Assembly: GCF_014193845.1 (NCBI RefSeq)
Contig: NZ_JACHZX010000001.1
Location: forward strand, 186,001-250,000
DNA length: 64,000 nucleotides
Source of the DNA: Sphingomonas sp. BK345
Lineage (GTDB): Bacteria; Pseudomonadota; Alphaproteobacteria; Sphingomonadales; Sphingomonadaceae
Direction of reading: 5' to 3'
Shown here: positions 55,432-64,000 of the stretch, piece after piece
Numbering within the stretch: the first letter of the stretch is position 1
Layout of the letters: each line of letters opens with the position of its first letter
Notes under the pieces: model-generated
Database searches by the model: none
Told to the model about the DNA's origin: nothing
Seen by the model: only the letters and a program-made list of their open reading frames with translations
Program-made: the position numbers and the translations under genes

Positions 55432-55968
55432 ATGCGGCCACTTTGGACGGCAGCCGCCACCATGGCTGTTCTCGCGGCGGCGCCGGTGAGAGCGCAGTCG
55501 AGCGGCGGCGCACAGCGCGTCCTCGACGGCTTGGCGGCCTGCCGCGCGATCACGGAAGCGGGCGAGCGGCTCGCCTGTTATGACAAGGCGAGCGCCGCGC
55601 TCGAGCAGGCGGTCAAACAGAATGACGTGCGGATCGTCGATCGCGCCGACGTTCGGCGGGCGCGGCGCTCCGTGTTCGGGCTCAACCTGCCCGATCTCGG
55701 TCTGCTCGGCGGCGGCGCCGACCGCGGCGAGACCGATCAGCGCGAGACGTTCAGCGAGATCAACACCACGGTCCGCAGCGCGCGCCCCGGCGCCAACGGT
55801 CGCGGCGAGATCACGCTCGCGGATGAGGGTAACCCGGTGTGGCAGACCACGGACGCCATGCCCTTCCCGCCCAAGGCGGGCGCCAAGGTGCGGATTCGGA
55901 AGGGCACGATGGGCGCCTTCTTCCTCAACGTCGACGGCCGCAGCTATCGCGCGCTGCGGCTGCGCTGA
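55432..55968 (+). CDS. Exported hypothetical protein
   Basis: A 178-residue protein with a signal peptide (MRPLWTAAATMAVLAAAPVRAQ). The mature part has CRAITEAGERLACYDKASAALEQA, a two-Cys motif found in several small exported proteobacterial proteins, then a variable centre and the conserved-looking C-terminus GNPVWQTTDAMPFPPKAGAKVRIRKGTMGAFFLNVDGRSYRALRLR in pieces: WQTTD, KVRIRKG and the FFLNVDGR strand. The ATG at 55432 is preferred over a GTG two codons earlier because of the spacing to GGGGAGAAG. It resembles conserved sphingomonad proteins of unknown function. Confidence 0.85.
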   Translation: MRPLWTAAATMAVLAAAPVRAQSSGGAQRVLDGLAACRAITEAGERLACYDKASAALEQAVKQNDVRIVDRADVRRARRSVFGLNLPDLGLLGGGADRGETDQRETFSEINTTVRSARPGANGRGEITLADEGNPVWQTTDAMPFPPKAGAKVRIRKGTMGAFFLNVDGRSYRALRLR

Positions 55969-55969
55969 G

Positions 55970-56902
55970 CTAGCCGGCGGGCATCGCCCCCGCGACCGGC
56001 TGCGGATCGATCCGCACGCCGCGCCACGTCATCGCCCAATGCAGGTGCGGCCCGGAGGCGCGGCCGGTGCGGCCGACCAACCCGATCGGCTCGCCCTGGC
56101 GCACCTGCTGCCCCACCCGCACGTCGATCCGCGACAGGTGGAGGAAGGCGCTGGTCAGCCCGGCGCCATGGTCGAGGATCAGCAGTCGCCCCTCCAGCGT
56201 GAACGGCGGGTCGGCGACGAGCGTGACCACGCCGTCGGCCGGGGCGACCACCGGCGTGCCCTCGCCGCGCGCGACGTCGACGCCGCCGTGATAGCTGCCG
56301 GGCTGGCCGCGATATATCCGTTGCGCGCCGAACAGCCCCGAGATCCGTCCCGTTACCGGCCAGTGAAAGCGCTGGCGCCAGCCGTCCGAGTTCGCACCGA
56401 CCGCGCGGGCGGCGGCGATCTGGCGCAGCTCGGCGGGGCGGCGGCGCGCGAAATCGGCGTCGGGCACGGGCACCTTGGCGACGCGGTCGAGCCGCTCGAG
56501 CCGCCACGCGCGCGGAGTCACCGGCAGCGTCGCGGTGAGCGTGCGCGCGCCGGTCAGCGCCGCGGTCAATGTCAGCGTGCCGGTCGCATCCCGGTCGGCC
56601 GCGATCAGGAACCGACCGTCGGAAGCGAGCACCACGGGCGCACCGTCGAGCGTCAGCCGCGTCGTCCCCACTGGCGCGGTGCCGAGCGCGACGCCGCCCT
56701 GCGCGATCGCCGGCGGGAGCCCTAGCAGGACAGGTGAGACCAGTTCTGGCGGCGGGGGCAGCGTCAGCCGCGGCGCCGGCTCGTCCCGCGCGGCCGTCAT
56801 CGGCGCGGGCGGTGCAGTGAGCGGCGCGGTCGCGGGCGCCGGCACGCAGCCGACCAGCGCCGCCGCGCTCGCCAGCATCACCGCCATCGGCCGTCCGCTC
56901 AC
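55970..56902 (-). CDS. M23 (LytM-type) peptidase lipoprotein
   Basis: A 310-residue predicted lipoprotein. The signal ends in the lipobox LVGC (Cys19), with the start at the GTG at 56902 that overlaps the upstream stop (GTGA). The C-terminal LytM domain has YHGGVDVARGEGTPVVAPADGVVT with the HxxxD zinc ligands and GPHLHWAMTWRGVRIDP with the HxH motif, so it may be catalytically active on peptidoglycan cross-bridges. Residues 70-170 form an extra N-terminal domain (LGTAPVGTTRLTLDGAPVVLASDGRFLIAAD) typical of this alphaproteobacterial group. Confidence 0.93.
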   Translation of the reverse strand: MSGRPMAVMLASAAALVGCVPAPATAPLTAPPAPMTAARDEPAPRLTLPPPPELVSPVLLGLPPAIAQGGVALGTAPVGTTRLTLDGAPVVLASDGRFLIAADRDATGTLTLTAALTGARTLTATLPVTPRAWRLERLDRVAKVPVPDADFARRRPAELRQIAAARAVGANSDGWRQRFHWPVTGRISGLFGAQRIYRGQPGSYHGGVDVARGEGTPVVAPADGVVTLVADPPFTLEGRLLILDHGAGLTSAFLHLSRIDVRVGQQVRQGEPIGLVGRTGRASGPHLHWAMTWRGVRIDPQPVAGAMPAG

Positions 56903-57099
56903 CGCGGCGCCAGCGCCTCGGTCGCGATCGCCGCGCTGGCGAAGGGGCGCTGCGTCGCCGCGTCCCAATAGCGCAGGTCCTCGAGCGGGATACGCGCACC
57001 CGACACCGCGCACACGACATGGTCGCCCGGCACCAGCACGCGGAAGCCGTTGGCGAGATAGTGGAGCTTGGCAGGTCGGTCGGTGTGGCTCATCAGCAT
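56899..57099 (-). CDS. DUF2093 protein
   Basis: A 66-residue protein. The family pattern AKLHYLANGFRVLVPGDHVVCAVSGARIPLEDLRYWDAATQRPFAS contains two Cys-less strands, CAVSG and the LRYW motif. The ATG at 57099 (MLMSHTDR) was taken as start; the ATG at 57093 is also possible. It sits between xseA and the M23 gene and overlaps the latter. No function is assigned to DUF2093. Confidence 0.9.
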   Translation of the reverse strand: MLMSHTDRPAKLHYLANGFRVLVPGDHVVCAVSGARIPLEDLRYWDAATQRPFASAAIATEALAPR

Positions 57100-57109
57100 C
57101 GGCAAACTC

Positions 57110-58522
57110 TCAGAACAGGCGCGGCTGGTCGGGCTTCTCAGAATAGGCGCGCGGCGGCTTCGGCTCAACCTTGGCGGGTCGGGGCTCGCGCGGCGCCCCC
57201 TCCCCCACCTCCGCCGGCACCGCGCCGTCGCGGAAGTGGAGCAGCAGCGCCCCTACGGCGCGCGCCGCGTCCGCGCTCGTCACCGTGCCGCCGGCCGCGG
57301 CCTCTACCCGTACATAGCCGCGATCCAGCAGCTTGTCGGGGTTGAGGCTCTCGACCAGCCGGCCCAGATCGGCGAGCCGCGCCCGCCCCGCCTCCAGCCG
57401 CCGTTCCAGCGCGGCGGGCCGGATCGCGCCGGCGGTGCGGTCGAGCTCGCCGCGCGCGCGCGTCACGCGCCGCTCCAGCCCGCGGTCGAGCCGCGCGCCC
57501 AGCTCGTCGAGCCGCTGGCGCTGCGGCCCGAGCAGCCGGTCGCGCGTCGGCATCACCCGCGCGAGCGCGTCGAGCCGCTCGCGCCCGCGCTCGACATAGC
57601 GGCGCGCGCATCGCTCGGTGCGCTGGCGCATCGCGTCGAGCGACAGTCGCAGCTCGGCCAGCACGGGCACCGCGATCTCCGCCGCCGCGGTGGGCGTCGG
57701 CGCGCGCAGGTCGGCGGCATGGTCGCAGAGGGTCGTGTCGGTCTCGTGCCCGACCGCGGAGATGATCGGGATCGAGCAGGCAGCGACGGCGCGCACCACG
57801 ACCTCCTCGTTGAAGGCCCATAGGTCCTCGATGGAGCCGCCGCCGCGCGCGACGATCACCAGCTCGGGTCGGCGCACCGGGCCGTCAGCCGGCAGCGCGT
57901 CGAACCCGCGTACGGCCGCCGCCACCTCCTCCGCCGCACCGGCGCCCTGTACCTTCACCGGCCAGACGATCACGTGCGTGGGGCAGCGGTCCTCGAGCCG
58001 GTGGAGGATGTCGCGGATCACCGCGCCGGTCGGCGAGGTGACGACGCCGATCGTGCGCGGCATGAACGGCAGCCCCTGCTTGCGCTCGCGGTCGAACAGC
58101 CCCTCCCCCGCCAGCTTGAGGCGCAGCTTTTCCAGCAGCGCCATCAGCGCGCCCGCGCCGGCCAGCTCCATCCGCTCGATCACGATCTGATATTTCGAGC
58201 GCCCCGGATAGGTCGTCAGCCGCCCGGTCGCGACCACCTCGATCCCGTCCTCGGGCCGGAAGGCGAGCCCGGCGGCGCTGCCCTTCCACATCACGCCGTC
58301 GATCACCGCGGCATCGTCCTTGAGGCACAGATAGGCGTGGCCGGAGGTCGCCCGCTTGTAGCCCGAGATCTCGCCGCGCAGCCGGACATGGCCGAACTCG
58401 CCCTCGACCATGCGCTTGAGCCGCCCCGACAGCTCGCTGACGCTGACCGCCATCGCATTGTCGCCGGGCGTGGCCTCGGCTACCAGCCGCCCCGCCTGAG
58501 TATCGTAAAGGGGGTCGGCCAT
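57110..58522 (-). CDS. xseA: Exodeoxyribonuclease VII large subunit
   Basis: Single-strand exonuclease subunit. It has 470 residues. The OB domain ([36 protein letters not shown]) is followed by the catalytic region ([58 protein letters not shown]) and the coiled-coil with a late DRGYVRV. The start at 58522 ([13 protein letters not shown]) shares the CATG at 58520-58523 with the divergent purD. The small subunit xseB is not in the window. Confidence 0.96.
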   Translation of the reverse strand: MADPLYDTQAGRLVAEATPGDNAMAVSVSELSGRLKRMVEGEFGHVRLRGEISGYKRATSGHAYLCLKDDAAVIDGVMWKGSAAGLAFRPEDGIEVVATGRLTTYPGRSKYQIVIERMELAGAGALMALLEKLRLKLAGEGLFDRERKQGLPFMPRTIGVVTSPTGAVIRDILHRLEDRCPTHVIVWPVKVQGAGAAEEVAAAVRGFDALPADGPVRRPELVIVARGGGSIEDLWAFNEEVVVRAVAACSIPIISAVGHETDTTLCDHAADLRAPTPTAAAEIAVPVLAELRLSLDAMRQRTERCARRYVERGRERLDALARVMPTRDRLLGPQRQRLDELGARLDRGLERRVTRARGELDRTAGAIRPAALERRLEAGRARLADLGRLVESLNPDKLLDRGYVRVEAAAGGTVTSADAARAVGALLLHFRDGAVPAEVGEGAPREPRPAKVEPKPPRAYSEKPDQPRLF

Positions 58523-59780
58523 GAACATCCTGCTGGTGGGATCGGGGGGACGCGAGCACGCACTCGCGTGGAAACTGGCGCAATCTCCCCGTCTCGATAC
58601 GCTCTTCGCCGCGCCGGGCAACCCCGGCATCGCGCAGCACGCCACGATCGCGGACCTGGACGTCGACGATCACCGCGCGGTGATCGACTTCGTCCGACGC
58701 CACCAGATCGGACTGGTCGTCGTCGGGCCGGAAGTGCCGCTGGTGCGCGGGCTCGCCGACAACATCCGCGCGATCGGCGTGCCGGTGTTCGGCCCCGGGC
58801 GCGAGGCGGCGAAGCTGGAGGGGTCGAAGGGCTTTACCAAGGACCTGTGCGCGCGCGTCGGCATCCCGACGGCGCGCTATTTCAAGGTGACGACGCGCGA
58901 CGGCGCACTCGCCTGTCTCGACGATTTCGGCGAGACCTGCGTGATCAAGGCCGACGGGCTCGCCGCGGGCAAGGGCGTGGTGGTCGCGATGTCGCGCGCC
59001 GAGGCCGAGGCAGCGATCCGCGACCTCTACGCGCAGGGGCCGGTCGAGGCCGTGATCGAGGAGCGGCTGGAGGGGCCGGAGGCGAGCCTGTTCGTGCTGA
59101 GCGACGGCACCTCCACCGCGTCCTTCGGCTCGGCGCAGGACCACAAACGCGTCGGCGAGGGCGACACCGGACCCAATACCGGCGGGATGGGCGCCTACAG
59201 CCCCGCGCTGGTGCTCACCCCCGAGCTGGAGGAGCAGGCGCTGGGCGAGATCGTGCGCCCCACGATCGACGCGCTCGCTGCCGCGGGCACGCCTTACGTC
59301 GGCGTGCTCTACGCCGGGCTGATGCTGACCGCGGACGGCCCCAAGCTGATCGAGTATAACGTCCGCTTCGGCGATCCCGAGTGCCAGGTGCTGATGGCGC
59401 GCTTCGCGGGCGACCTCGTCGAGGTGTTGCTCGCGGTGGCCGAGGGGCGGCTCGCCGACCTCCCTGCTCCCGCCTTCGCCGACGACGCCGCGCTGACGGT
59501 GGTGATGGCGGCCGAGGGTTATCCCGGCGAACCGCGCACCGGCGGCGCGATCGACGGGATCGACGCCGCCGAGGCGACCGGCGCGACCGTGTTCCAGGCG
59601 GGCACGCGGCAGGACGGCGAGATGCTGGTGGCGAGCGGCGGCCGCGTGCTCGCGGTGACGGCGACCGGCGCGGACGTCGCTGCGGCGCGCGATGCCGCCT
59701 ATCGCGCGGTGGACGCGATCGACTTCCCTACGGGCTTCTTCCGCCGCGACATCGGAGCGAAGGCGCGCGCCGATGGTTGA
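58521..59780 (+). CDS. purD: Phosphoribosylamine-glycine ligase PurD
   Basis: Joins phosphoribosylamine and glycine (GAR synthetase), step 2 of purine synthesis. It has 419 residues. The N-domain starts [19 protein letters not shown]; the ATP-grasp region has [33 protein letters not shown], the [23 protein letters not shown] loop, and [12 protein letters not shown] with [13 protein letters not shown]. The ATG is embedded in the same CATG as the xseA start on the other strand. Confidence 0.97.
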   Translation: MNILLVGSGGREHALAWKLAQSPRLDTLFAAPGNPGIAQHATIADLDVDDHRAVIDFVRRHQIGLVVVGPEVPLVRGLADNIRAIGVPVFGPGREAAKLEGSKGFTKDLCARVGIPTARYFKVTTRDGALACLDDFGETCVIKADGLAAGKGVVVAMSRAEAEAAIRDLYAQGPVEAVIEERLEGPEASLFVLSDGTSTASFGSAQDHKRVGEGDTGPNTGGMGAYSPALVLTPELEEQALGEIVRPTIDALAAAGTPYVGVLYAGLMLTADGPKLIEYNVRFGDPECQVLMARFAGDLVEVLLAVAEGRLADLPAPAFADDAALTVVMAAEGYPGEPRTGGAIDGIDAAEATGATVFQAGTRQDGEMLVASGGRVLAVTATGADVAAARDAAYRAVDAIDFPTGFFRRDIGAKARADG

Positions 59781-59813
59781 TCCGCTGATGTTGCCCGACA
59801 CTAGGACCCGCCG

Positions 59814-60509
59814 ATGAACTCTTCCAGCTTCGCCCTGGAACCGATCTCGCAGGATCAGGTGCTCGTCACGGTCGCGCTCGCGTTGGTCGCCCTGCTGGCG
59901 GTGCTCACCGTCATCGGGATGATCTGGGGCGCGCGGCTCAAGGCCCGGCGCCGCGCCGCCGAGGCGGAGGAGCAGCAGCGGATCGAGGAGCTGCGCGCCG
60001 ACGGCGTCGAGGTGACCAACACCGCCGACGGCGTGCCGCCGATCATGCGCGGGAACGACAGCGCGAGCGAGGACCGGCACGACGCGGTGCCGGAACGGGC
60101 GGCGCCGCCCGCCCCAAGCGCTATGCCGGTCCGGACGACGACCACCGACGCGGCACCGCTTGAGCCTTCGCTCGGGGATGAGCCGATCGTTGCCGCCGCG
60201 CCGCTCGACGCCTCTCCCGCCAGCACAGCGGCGGATGCGCCGACGACGGTGGCGGACGAAGGCCCTGGGGCGCAGCCGATCACGCTGCTCAAGGGCCTCG
60301 GGCCCAAGATCGCGACGCGGTTGGGCGAGCTCGGCATCACGCGCGTCGACCAGCTCGCCTGGCTTGACGACGCCGAGGCTGCAAAGCTCGACGCGCAGCT
60401 CGGCGTCTTCACCGGGCGGATGGAGCGTGATCGCTGGCGCGAGCAGGCGCGTCTGCTCGCGCAGGGCGATCGCGCCGGCTATGAGGCGCAGTTCGGGAAG
60501 CTGGGATGA
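59814..60509 (+). CDS. Membrane protein with C-terminal helix-hairpin-helix domain
   Basis: A 231-residue protein. One transmembrane helix at about residues 16-38 (VLVTVALALVALLAVLTVIGMIWG) is followed by a charged helix (AEAEEQQRIEELRADG), a Pro/Ala/Thr-rich linker (about 75-150), and a C-terminal HhH-like domain: LLKGLGPKIATRLGELGITRVDQLAWLDDAEAAKLDAQL with RMERDRWREQARLLA. The C-terminal part resembles helix-hairpin-helix modules found in sphingomonad membrane proteins of unknown role. It is coupled to the next gene by ATGA. Confidence 0.85.
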   Translation: MNSSSFALEPISQDQVLVTVALALVALLAVLTVIGMIWGARLKARRRAAEAEEQQRIEELRADGVEVTNTADGVPPIMRGNDSASEDRHDAVPERAAPPAPSAMPVRTTTTDAAPLEPSLGDEPIVAAAPLDASPASTAADAPTTVADEGPGAQPITLLKGLGPKIATRLGELGITRVDQLAWLDDAEAAKLDAQLGVFTGRMERDRWREQARLLAQGDRAGYEAQFGKLG

Positions 60510-60961
60510 GCGTCGCCTTTCGCCGCGAGAGCGACGACGAGCATCTCGAGCCGCGCTTCGAGCTGCCGATCCCGCCCGGCCCGAACCTCGTCACCGCGCG
60601 CGGACGCGCGCTGATCGATGAGCGCGTCGCCGAGCTGGAGCACGCGCTGGCCGCGGCCGAGGACGAGGAGGCGCGCAAGGCGGTCACACGCGATCTCCGT
60701 TACTGGAAGACGCGGCGCGCCACCGCGATCGAGACGGCCGCGCGCGCCGACGGCGTGGTGGGTTTCGGCACCGCTGTGACCTTCACGCTCGCTGGGCGCG
60801 AGCGGCGGGTGACGATCGTCGGCGACGACGAGGCCAATCCAGCCGCGGGGCTGCTTGCCCTCTCGGCACCGCTCGCGCGCGCGCTGCTGGGAGCGAGTGA
60901 GGGTGACACCGTTGCCTTCAACGGCCGCGAGGAAGCGATCGAGGTGCTGAGCGTCGGCTGA
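60506..60961 (+). CDS. GreA/GreB-family factor lacking the acidic tip
   Basis: A 151-residue protein with Gre-like architecture: an N-terminal coiled coil (RALIDERVAELEHALAAAEDEEARKAVTRDLRYWKTRRATAIE) and a C-terminal FKBP-like domain (RRVTIVGDDEANPAAGLLALSAPLARALLGASEGDTVAFNG). The DLSENAEY acidic tip that stimulates transcript cleavage in GreA/GreB is replaced by TRDLRYWKT, so cleavage activity is unlikely; such factors may bind the polymerase secondary channel for other purposes. The ATG overlaps the previous stop. A palindrome follows its own stop. Confidence 0.9.
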   Translation: MSVAFRRESDDEHLEPRFELPIPPGPNLVTARGRALIDERVAELEHALAAAEDEEARKAVTRDLRYWKTRRATAIETAARADGVVGFGTAVTFTLAGRERRVTIVGDDEANPAAGLLALSAPLARALLGASEGDTVAFNGREEAIEVLSVG

Positions 60962-60968
60962 AGTGAGT

Positions 60969-60983
60969 CACTTCGCCGAAGTG
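60969..60983. promoter_or_regulatory. 15-bp palindrome after the GreB-like gene
   Basis: CACTTCG-C-CGAAGTG is perfectly palindromic and starts 7 bp after the stop codon. There is no T-run, so it could be an operator for the downstream receptor gene or a short hairpin at the mRNA end. Confidence 0.35.
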
Positions 60984-61012
60984 GTGTGCATAGCGTGACT
61001 TAGCCGTTCGCT

Positions 61013-61031
61013 GTTGCGACTCAATCGCAAC
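61013..61031 (+). promoter_or_regulatory. Fur-box-like palindrome upstream of the siderophore receptor
   Basis: GTTGCGAC-TCA-ATCGCAAC (8-bp arms, one mismatch) resembles the GC-rich Fur-type boxes with TTGC...GCAA ends. It lies 34 bp before the receptor ATG at 61065, the usual place for an iron-repressed operator. Assignment is by resemblance only. Confidence 0.5.
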
Positions 61032-61064
61032 TTGGTCTAGGGCGTTTCCGAAAAGGGATCGCGC

Positions 61065-63050
61065 ATGTACCAACGATTGTTCGCCGCCGTCATCGCGGGC
61101 GTCGGCTTCGCGCCACTCACCGCGCCCGCGCAGGACGTAACGGCCGACGACGTCATCGTCACTGGCACCACCGCCACAGCGACCAAGACCGCCACGCCGC
61201 TCGTCGACATACCGCAGTCCGTGACGCTGCTCGACCGCCGACGGCTCGAGGATCGCGCGTCGCGCACGCTCAACGAGGCGCTCGCCTACATCCCCGGGGT
61301 GAACACCGGCAGCTACGGTTTCGACCCGCGCTTCGACGCCTTCTTCATCCGCGGCTTCCAGGCGACCTACACCGGCGTGTTCCGCGACGGAATGCGTCAG
61401 CTCAACAGTCCGCTCGGACTATGGCGCAACGAACCTTATGGCATCGAGCGCCTGGCGGTGGTGCGCGGACCCGCCTCGGTGCTGTACGGTGCCAGCGGCG
61501 CGGGCGGGCTGGTCGAGGTCACCAGCAAACGGCCGCGTGCCGACCGCTTCGCCGAGGTGCAGGGCATGGTGGGCAGCTACGACCGCTACCAGCTCAACGC
61601 CGATGTCTCCGGGCCACTCGGCGACAGTGTCGCGCTGCGGGTCACCGGCGTGGCGCGCGACAGCGGCACGTCGCTAGCCGGTTTCGAGGACGACCGCTAC
61701 TTCCTCGCGCCTGCCGCCACCGCGCGGCTCGGCGACGCTACCGATCTCACCGTGCTCGGCGAATATATGTGGTCGCGCACGGGGGCGAGCGCGGCCTTCT
61801 ACAACGACGCCGGCGGCGTGACCCGGATCCCGCTGAGCGACCCGCGCTTCAACGACCTGACCCATCGCCAGTGGCGCGCAGGCTACGCGCTCGAGCATCG
61901 CCTGGGCGACTCGGTGTCGCTGCACCAGAACATGCGCGTGCAGGACGTCACGGTCGACATGGCCTATTCCTACGTCATCGACCCGACCGCGCCGGTCACC
62001 CGCCTCGGCGCGCGCGCGGCGGACTGGACCAAGAGCGTCAACCTCGACGATCAGTTGCGCGCCGAGCTGACCACCGGCGCGGTGCGCCATCGGCTGCTGA
62101 TCGGGCTCGACTATAATGACGTTCGCTACCGCAGCGCCGAAGGCTTCGGCACCGAGCCGCTCAGCGACACCTATTTGGCTCGACCGCCGCTGGTGCCGAC
62201 CACGCGCCAACGCTTCTCCCAGCTCGGCGTCTACGCGCAGGAGCAGGTCGAGGCGGGCGCGCTCGGGCTCACCGCCGGCGTCCGCCACGACTGGCTCGAC
62301 GCGCGCACGGATGTGCCGGACGCGCCGGCGATCGACCGCGACGACCGTCGGCTGAGCGGTCGTGTCGGCGCGACACTGCGCGTGGCGGAGGGTGTGACAC
62401 CCTACCTCAACTGGTCGACCTCGTTCGAGCCGAACGTCGGCCTGCTCCTCGACGCCACGCCGGCACGGCCCACCAGCGCGCGGCAATATGAGGGCGACGT
62501 CAAGTGGATGCCGCGCACCGGCGTGCTGCTCAGCGCCGCCGCGTTCGATACCCGCCAGCGCGACGGCGTCGTGTTCGACGCCTCGACCGGGATCAACCGC
62601 CAGGTCCAGCTCGATCTACGCTCCCGCGGCGCGGAGCTGGAGGCCTCCGCGCGCCTGACCGCAGGGCTCGACCTCACCGCGGCCTACGCGCTCACCGACA
62701 TGCGGATCCGGCGCGGCGCGGCGGGCACGACTGGCAACCATCTGTCGGCGACGCCGCGGCACAGCGGCTCGCTCTGGGCGGACTATGCGCCGACTGGCGG
62801 GGGTTTCGGGCTCGGCGCGGGTGTGCGCTTCCTGGGACCGAGTTGGGGCGATGATGCCAATGTGATCCGCAATCGCGCGCGCACCTTCGCCGACGCGGTG
62901 GTCCATTATGACGTGCCGTCGCGCACGCCACTGCGGTTGCAACTCAACGCCACCAACCTGCTGGGCGCGGAGCCGGTCACCTGCGCCGCGAGCTTCTGCT
63001 ACCGCGATCAGGGGCGAACGGTACTGGCGAGTGCGCGTTATCGGCTGTGA
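61065..63050 (+). CDS. TonB-dependent siderophore receptor
   Basis: A 661-residue outer-membrane receptor. The signal peptide ends in APAQ. The TonB box/plug DDVIVTGTTATATKTATPLVDIPQSVTLLDRRRLEDRASRTLNEALAYIPGV is of the siderophore type, with FFIRGFQATYTGVFRDGMRQ, GIERLAVVRGPASVLYGASGAGGLVEVTSKRP. The barrel ends YRDQGRTVLASARYRL. A Fur-like palindrome lies upstream, which fits iron repression. It probably imports a ferric hydroxamate or catecholate; the ligand cannot be told from sequence. Confidence 0.94.
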   Translation: MYQRLFAAVIAGVGFAPLTAPAQDVTADDVIVTGTTATATKTATPLVDIPQSVTLLDRRRLEDRASRTLNEALAYIPGVNTGSYGFDPRFDAFFIRGFQATYTGVFRDGMRQLNSPLGLWRNEPYGIERLAVVRGPASVLYGASGAGGLVEVTSKRPRADRFAEVQGMVGSYDRYQLNADVSGPLGDSVALRVTGVARDSGTSLAGFEDDRYFLAPAATARLGDATDLTVLGEYMWSRTGASAAFYNDAGGVTRIPLSDPRFNDLTHRQWRAGYALEHRLGDSVSLHQNMRVQDVTVDMAYSYVIDPTAPVTRLGARAADWTKSVNLDDQLRAELTTGAVRHRLLIGLDYNDVRYRSAEGFGTEPLSDTYLARPPLVPTTRQRFSQLGVYAQEQVEAGALGLTAGVRHDWLDARTDVPDAPAIDRDDRRLSGRVGATLRVAEGVTPYLNWSTSFEPNVGLLLDATPARPTSARQYEGDVKWMPRTGVLLSAAAFDTRQRDGVVFDASTGINRQVQLDLRSRGAELEASARLTAGLDLTAAYALTDMRIRRGAAGTTGNHLSATPRHSGSLWADYAPTGGGFGLGAGVRFLGPSWGDDANVIRNRARTFADAVVHYDVPSRTPLRLQLNATNLLGAEPVTCAASFCYRDQGRTVLASARYRL

Positions 63051-63099
63051 GGTGCTGCGTGGAGCAGCAACGCGCGCACGCTTCGTAACTGCGCCGACG

Positions 63100-64000
63100 T
63101 CACGCCTCGCTGACGAGCAGCTTGTCGATGCGGCGTCCGTCGAGGTCGACCACCTCGAACTTCCAGCCCTGTTCCTCGAAGCTCTCGCCCTCGGCGGGCA
63201 GTTTGCGGAACGCCGCCAGCGCCAGCCCGGCCACTGTGGCGTAGTCGCGGTCCTCGGGCAGATCGATGCCGAGCCGCTCCGCCAGCGCGTCCGCGGCCAT
63301 CGTTCCCGCCACCAGCAGCGAGCCGTCGTCGCGCTCGACCACGTTGGGCGTCTCGCCGGGGTCGGCATCCGAGGCGAACTCGCCCGCGATCGCCGCGAGC
63401 AGGTCGGCCGGGGTCACGATCCCCTCGAAATGCCCGTATTCGTCGTGGATCAGCGCCATCGGCACCTCGGCGCGGCGCAACGCGTCGAGCGCGTCCATCG
63501 CGTCGATCTGGTCGACCACCACCGGCGCACGTCGCATCAGCCGCGCCACGTCGAGCGTCTCGCCGCGGAACAGCGCCATCGCGACGTCGCGCGCCTGCAC
63601 CACGCCGATCACCGAGTCGATCGAGCCCTCCGCCACCGGCAGCCGGCTGTGAGCGACGTCGAGCAGCTTGGCGCGGATCGCGGCGTCGTCGAGCGAGACG
63701 TCGATCCACTCCACCTCGGTGCGCGGCGTCATCACCTCGCGCACCGGACGATCGGCGAGCCGCACCACGCCCGAGATGATCGAGCGCTCATGCTCCTCGA
63801 TCACACCCGACTTGCTCGCCTCGGCGACGATCAGGTGAAGCTCCTCCGCGGTGACCTGATCCTCGTTCTCGCGCGTCAGCCCAAGCAGGCGGAAGGCCAG
63901 CGCGCTGGTTGAATCGAGCATCCACACCAGGGGCTTGGTGAAGCGCGCCAGATAGGCCATCGGCAGCGCGATCAGCGCCGCCACCGTCTCGGGCTTGCGC
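63100..64000 (-). CDS. Hemolysin-C/CorC-type CNNM-CBS protein (partial)
   Basis: The C-terminal ~300 residues of a membrane protein of the HlyC/CorC/CNNM family; the N-terminal DUF21/CNNM part lies beyond the right edge. Visible are the end of the transmembrane domain (AALIALPMAYLARFTKPLVW), the conserved linker ENEDQVTAEELHLIVAEASKSGVIEEHERSIISGVVRL, VREVMTPRTEVEWID opening the CBS pair (SRLPVAEGSIDSVIGVV, ALIHDEYGHFEGIVTPADLLAAI), and the C-terminal CorC domain (DYATVAGLALAAFRKLPAEGESFEEQGWKFEVVDLDGRRID). Relatives move Mg or Co or act in export; the function here is undetermined. Confidence 0.92.
   Translation of the reverse strand, partial: RKPETVAALIALPMAYLARFTKPLVWMLDSTSALAFRLLGLTRENEDQVTAEELHLIVAEASKSGVIEEHERSIISGVVRLADRPVREVMTPRTEVEWIDVSLDDAAIRAKLLDVAHSRLPVAEGSIDSVIGVVQARDVAMALFRGETLDVARLMRRAPVVVDQIDAMDALDALRRAEVPMALIHDEYGHFEGIVTPADLLAAIAGEFASDADPGETPNVVERDDGSLLVAGTMAADALAERLGIDLPEDRDYATVAGLALAAFRKLPAEGESFEEQGWKFEVVDLDGRRIDKLLVSEA

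Overview
The window is high-GC DNA (about 70% by eye) from an alphaproteobacterium, most likely a member of the Sphingomonadaceae such as Sphingomonas. Supporting signs are the alpha-type SspB, the two large TonB-dependent receptors, the split glycine decarboxylase (GcvPA/GcvPB) behind a tandem glycine riboswitch, a conserved GreB-like factor with no acidic tip, and dispersed palindromic repeats. No rRNA or tRNA gene was found. Almost every gene is identifiable, and many neighbours overlap by 4 bp (ATGA or GTGA).

Layout. 1-3.2 kb: histidine operon on the minus strand (hisB, a YciI-like gene, hisH, hisA, partial hisF). 3.3-4.2 kb: sspB and a GNAT acetyltransferase. 4.3-7.3 kb: biotin operon bioF-bioD-bioA (minus). 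7.4-9.3 kb: a DUF4336 protein and a zinc alcohol dehydrogenase. 9.3-9.8 kb: an AT-richer non-coding stretch. 9.8-21.1 kb: a complete but damaged chemosensory operon (soluble receptor, triple-CheW, CheB, HEAT protein, CheR, CheY, CheA, small STAS-like protein, CheY, receptor-like coiled coil). 21.1-24.6 kb: proS, an exported 5-hydroxyisourate hydrolase, an EamA transporter and a small membrane protein. 24.7-29.5 kb: glycine cleavage operon gcvT-gcvH-gcvPA-gcvPB with its riboswitch. 30-32.5 kb: an MFS transporter and a sugar dehydrogenase. 32.7-40 kb: the rimP-nusA-ylxR-infB-rbfA transcription/translation operon, carrying extra small genes. 40-43.3 kb: a VapBC pair with a broken toxin gene, tdk, a FosA-like gene and a DUF2975/XRE/membrane-protein operon behind a near-perfect palindrome. 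43.3-47.9 kb: a site-2 protease, truB, rpsO and pnp. 48-52 kb: ergothioneine genes egtB-egtD, cobalamin adenosyltransferase, a small twin-membrane protein and gluQ. 52-57 kb: a TonB receptor, an exported protein, an M23 lipoprotein and a DUF2093 protein. 57-61 kb: xseA and purD (divergent, sharing CATG at their starts), an HhH protein and a GreB-like factor. 61-64 kb: a siderophore-type TonB receptor behind a Fur-like palindrome, and a partial CNNM/HlyC-type protein.

The most notable region is the chemosensory operon. Its parts are unusual: one soluble receptor with two hairpin tips 300 residues apart, three CheW domains in one reading frame, a HEAT-repeat protein and a STAS-like protein. It also carries at least four and possibly five lesions within about 9 kb: a 7-G tract that separates an ATG start from the receptor frame, an amber codon in the CheW array, a frameshift in the HEAT gene, an opal codon in cheA, and a cheY with no ordinary start codon. 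Nearly all other genes are intact (vapC is the exception). This points to recent decay of one signalling pathway, although sequencing error or recoding cannot be excluded from sequence alone.
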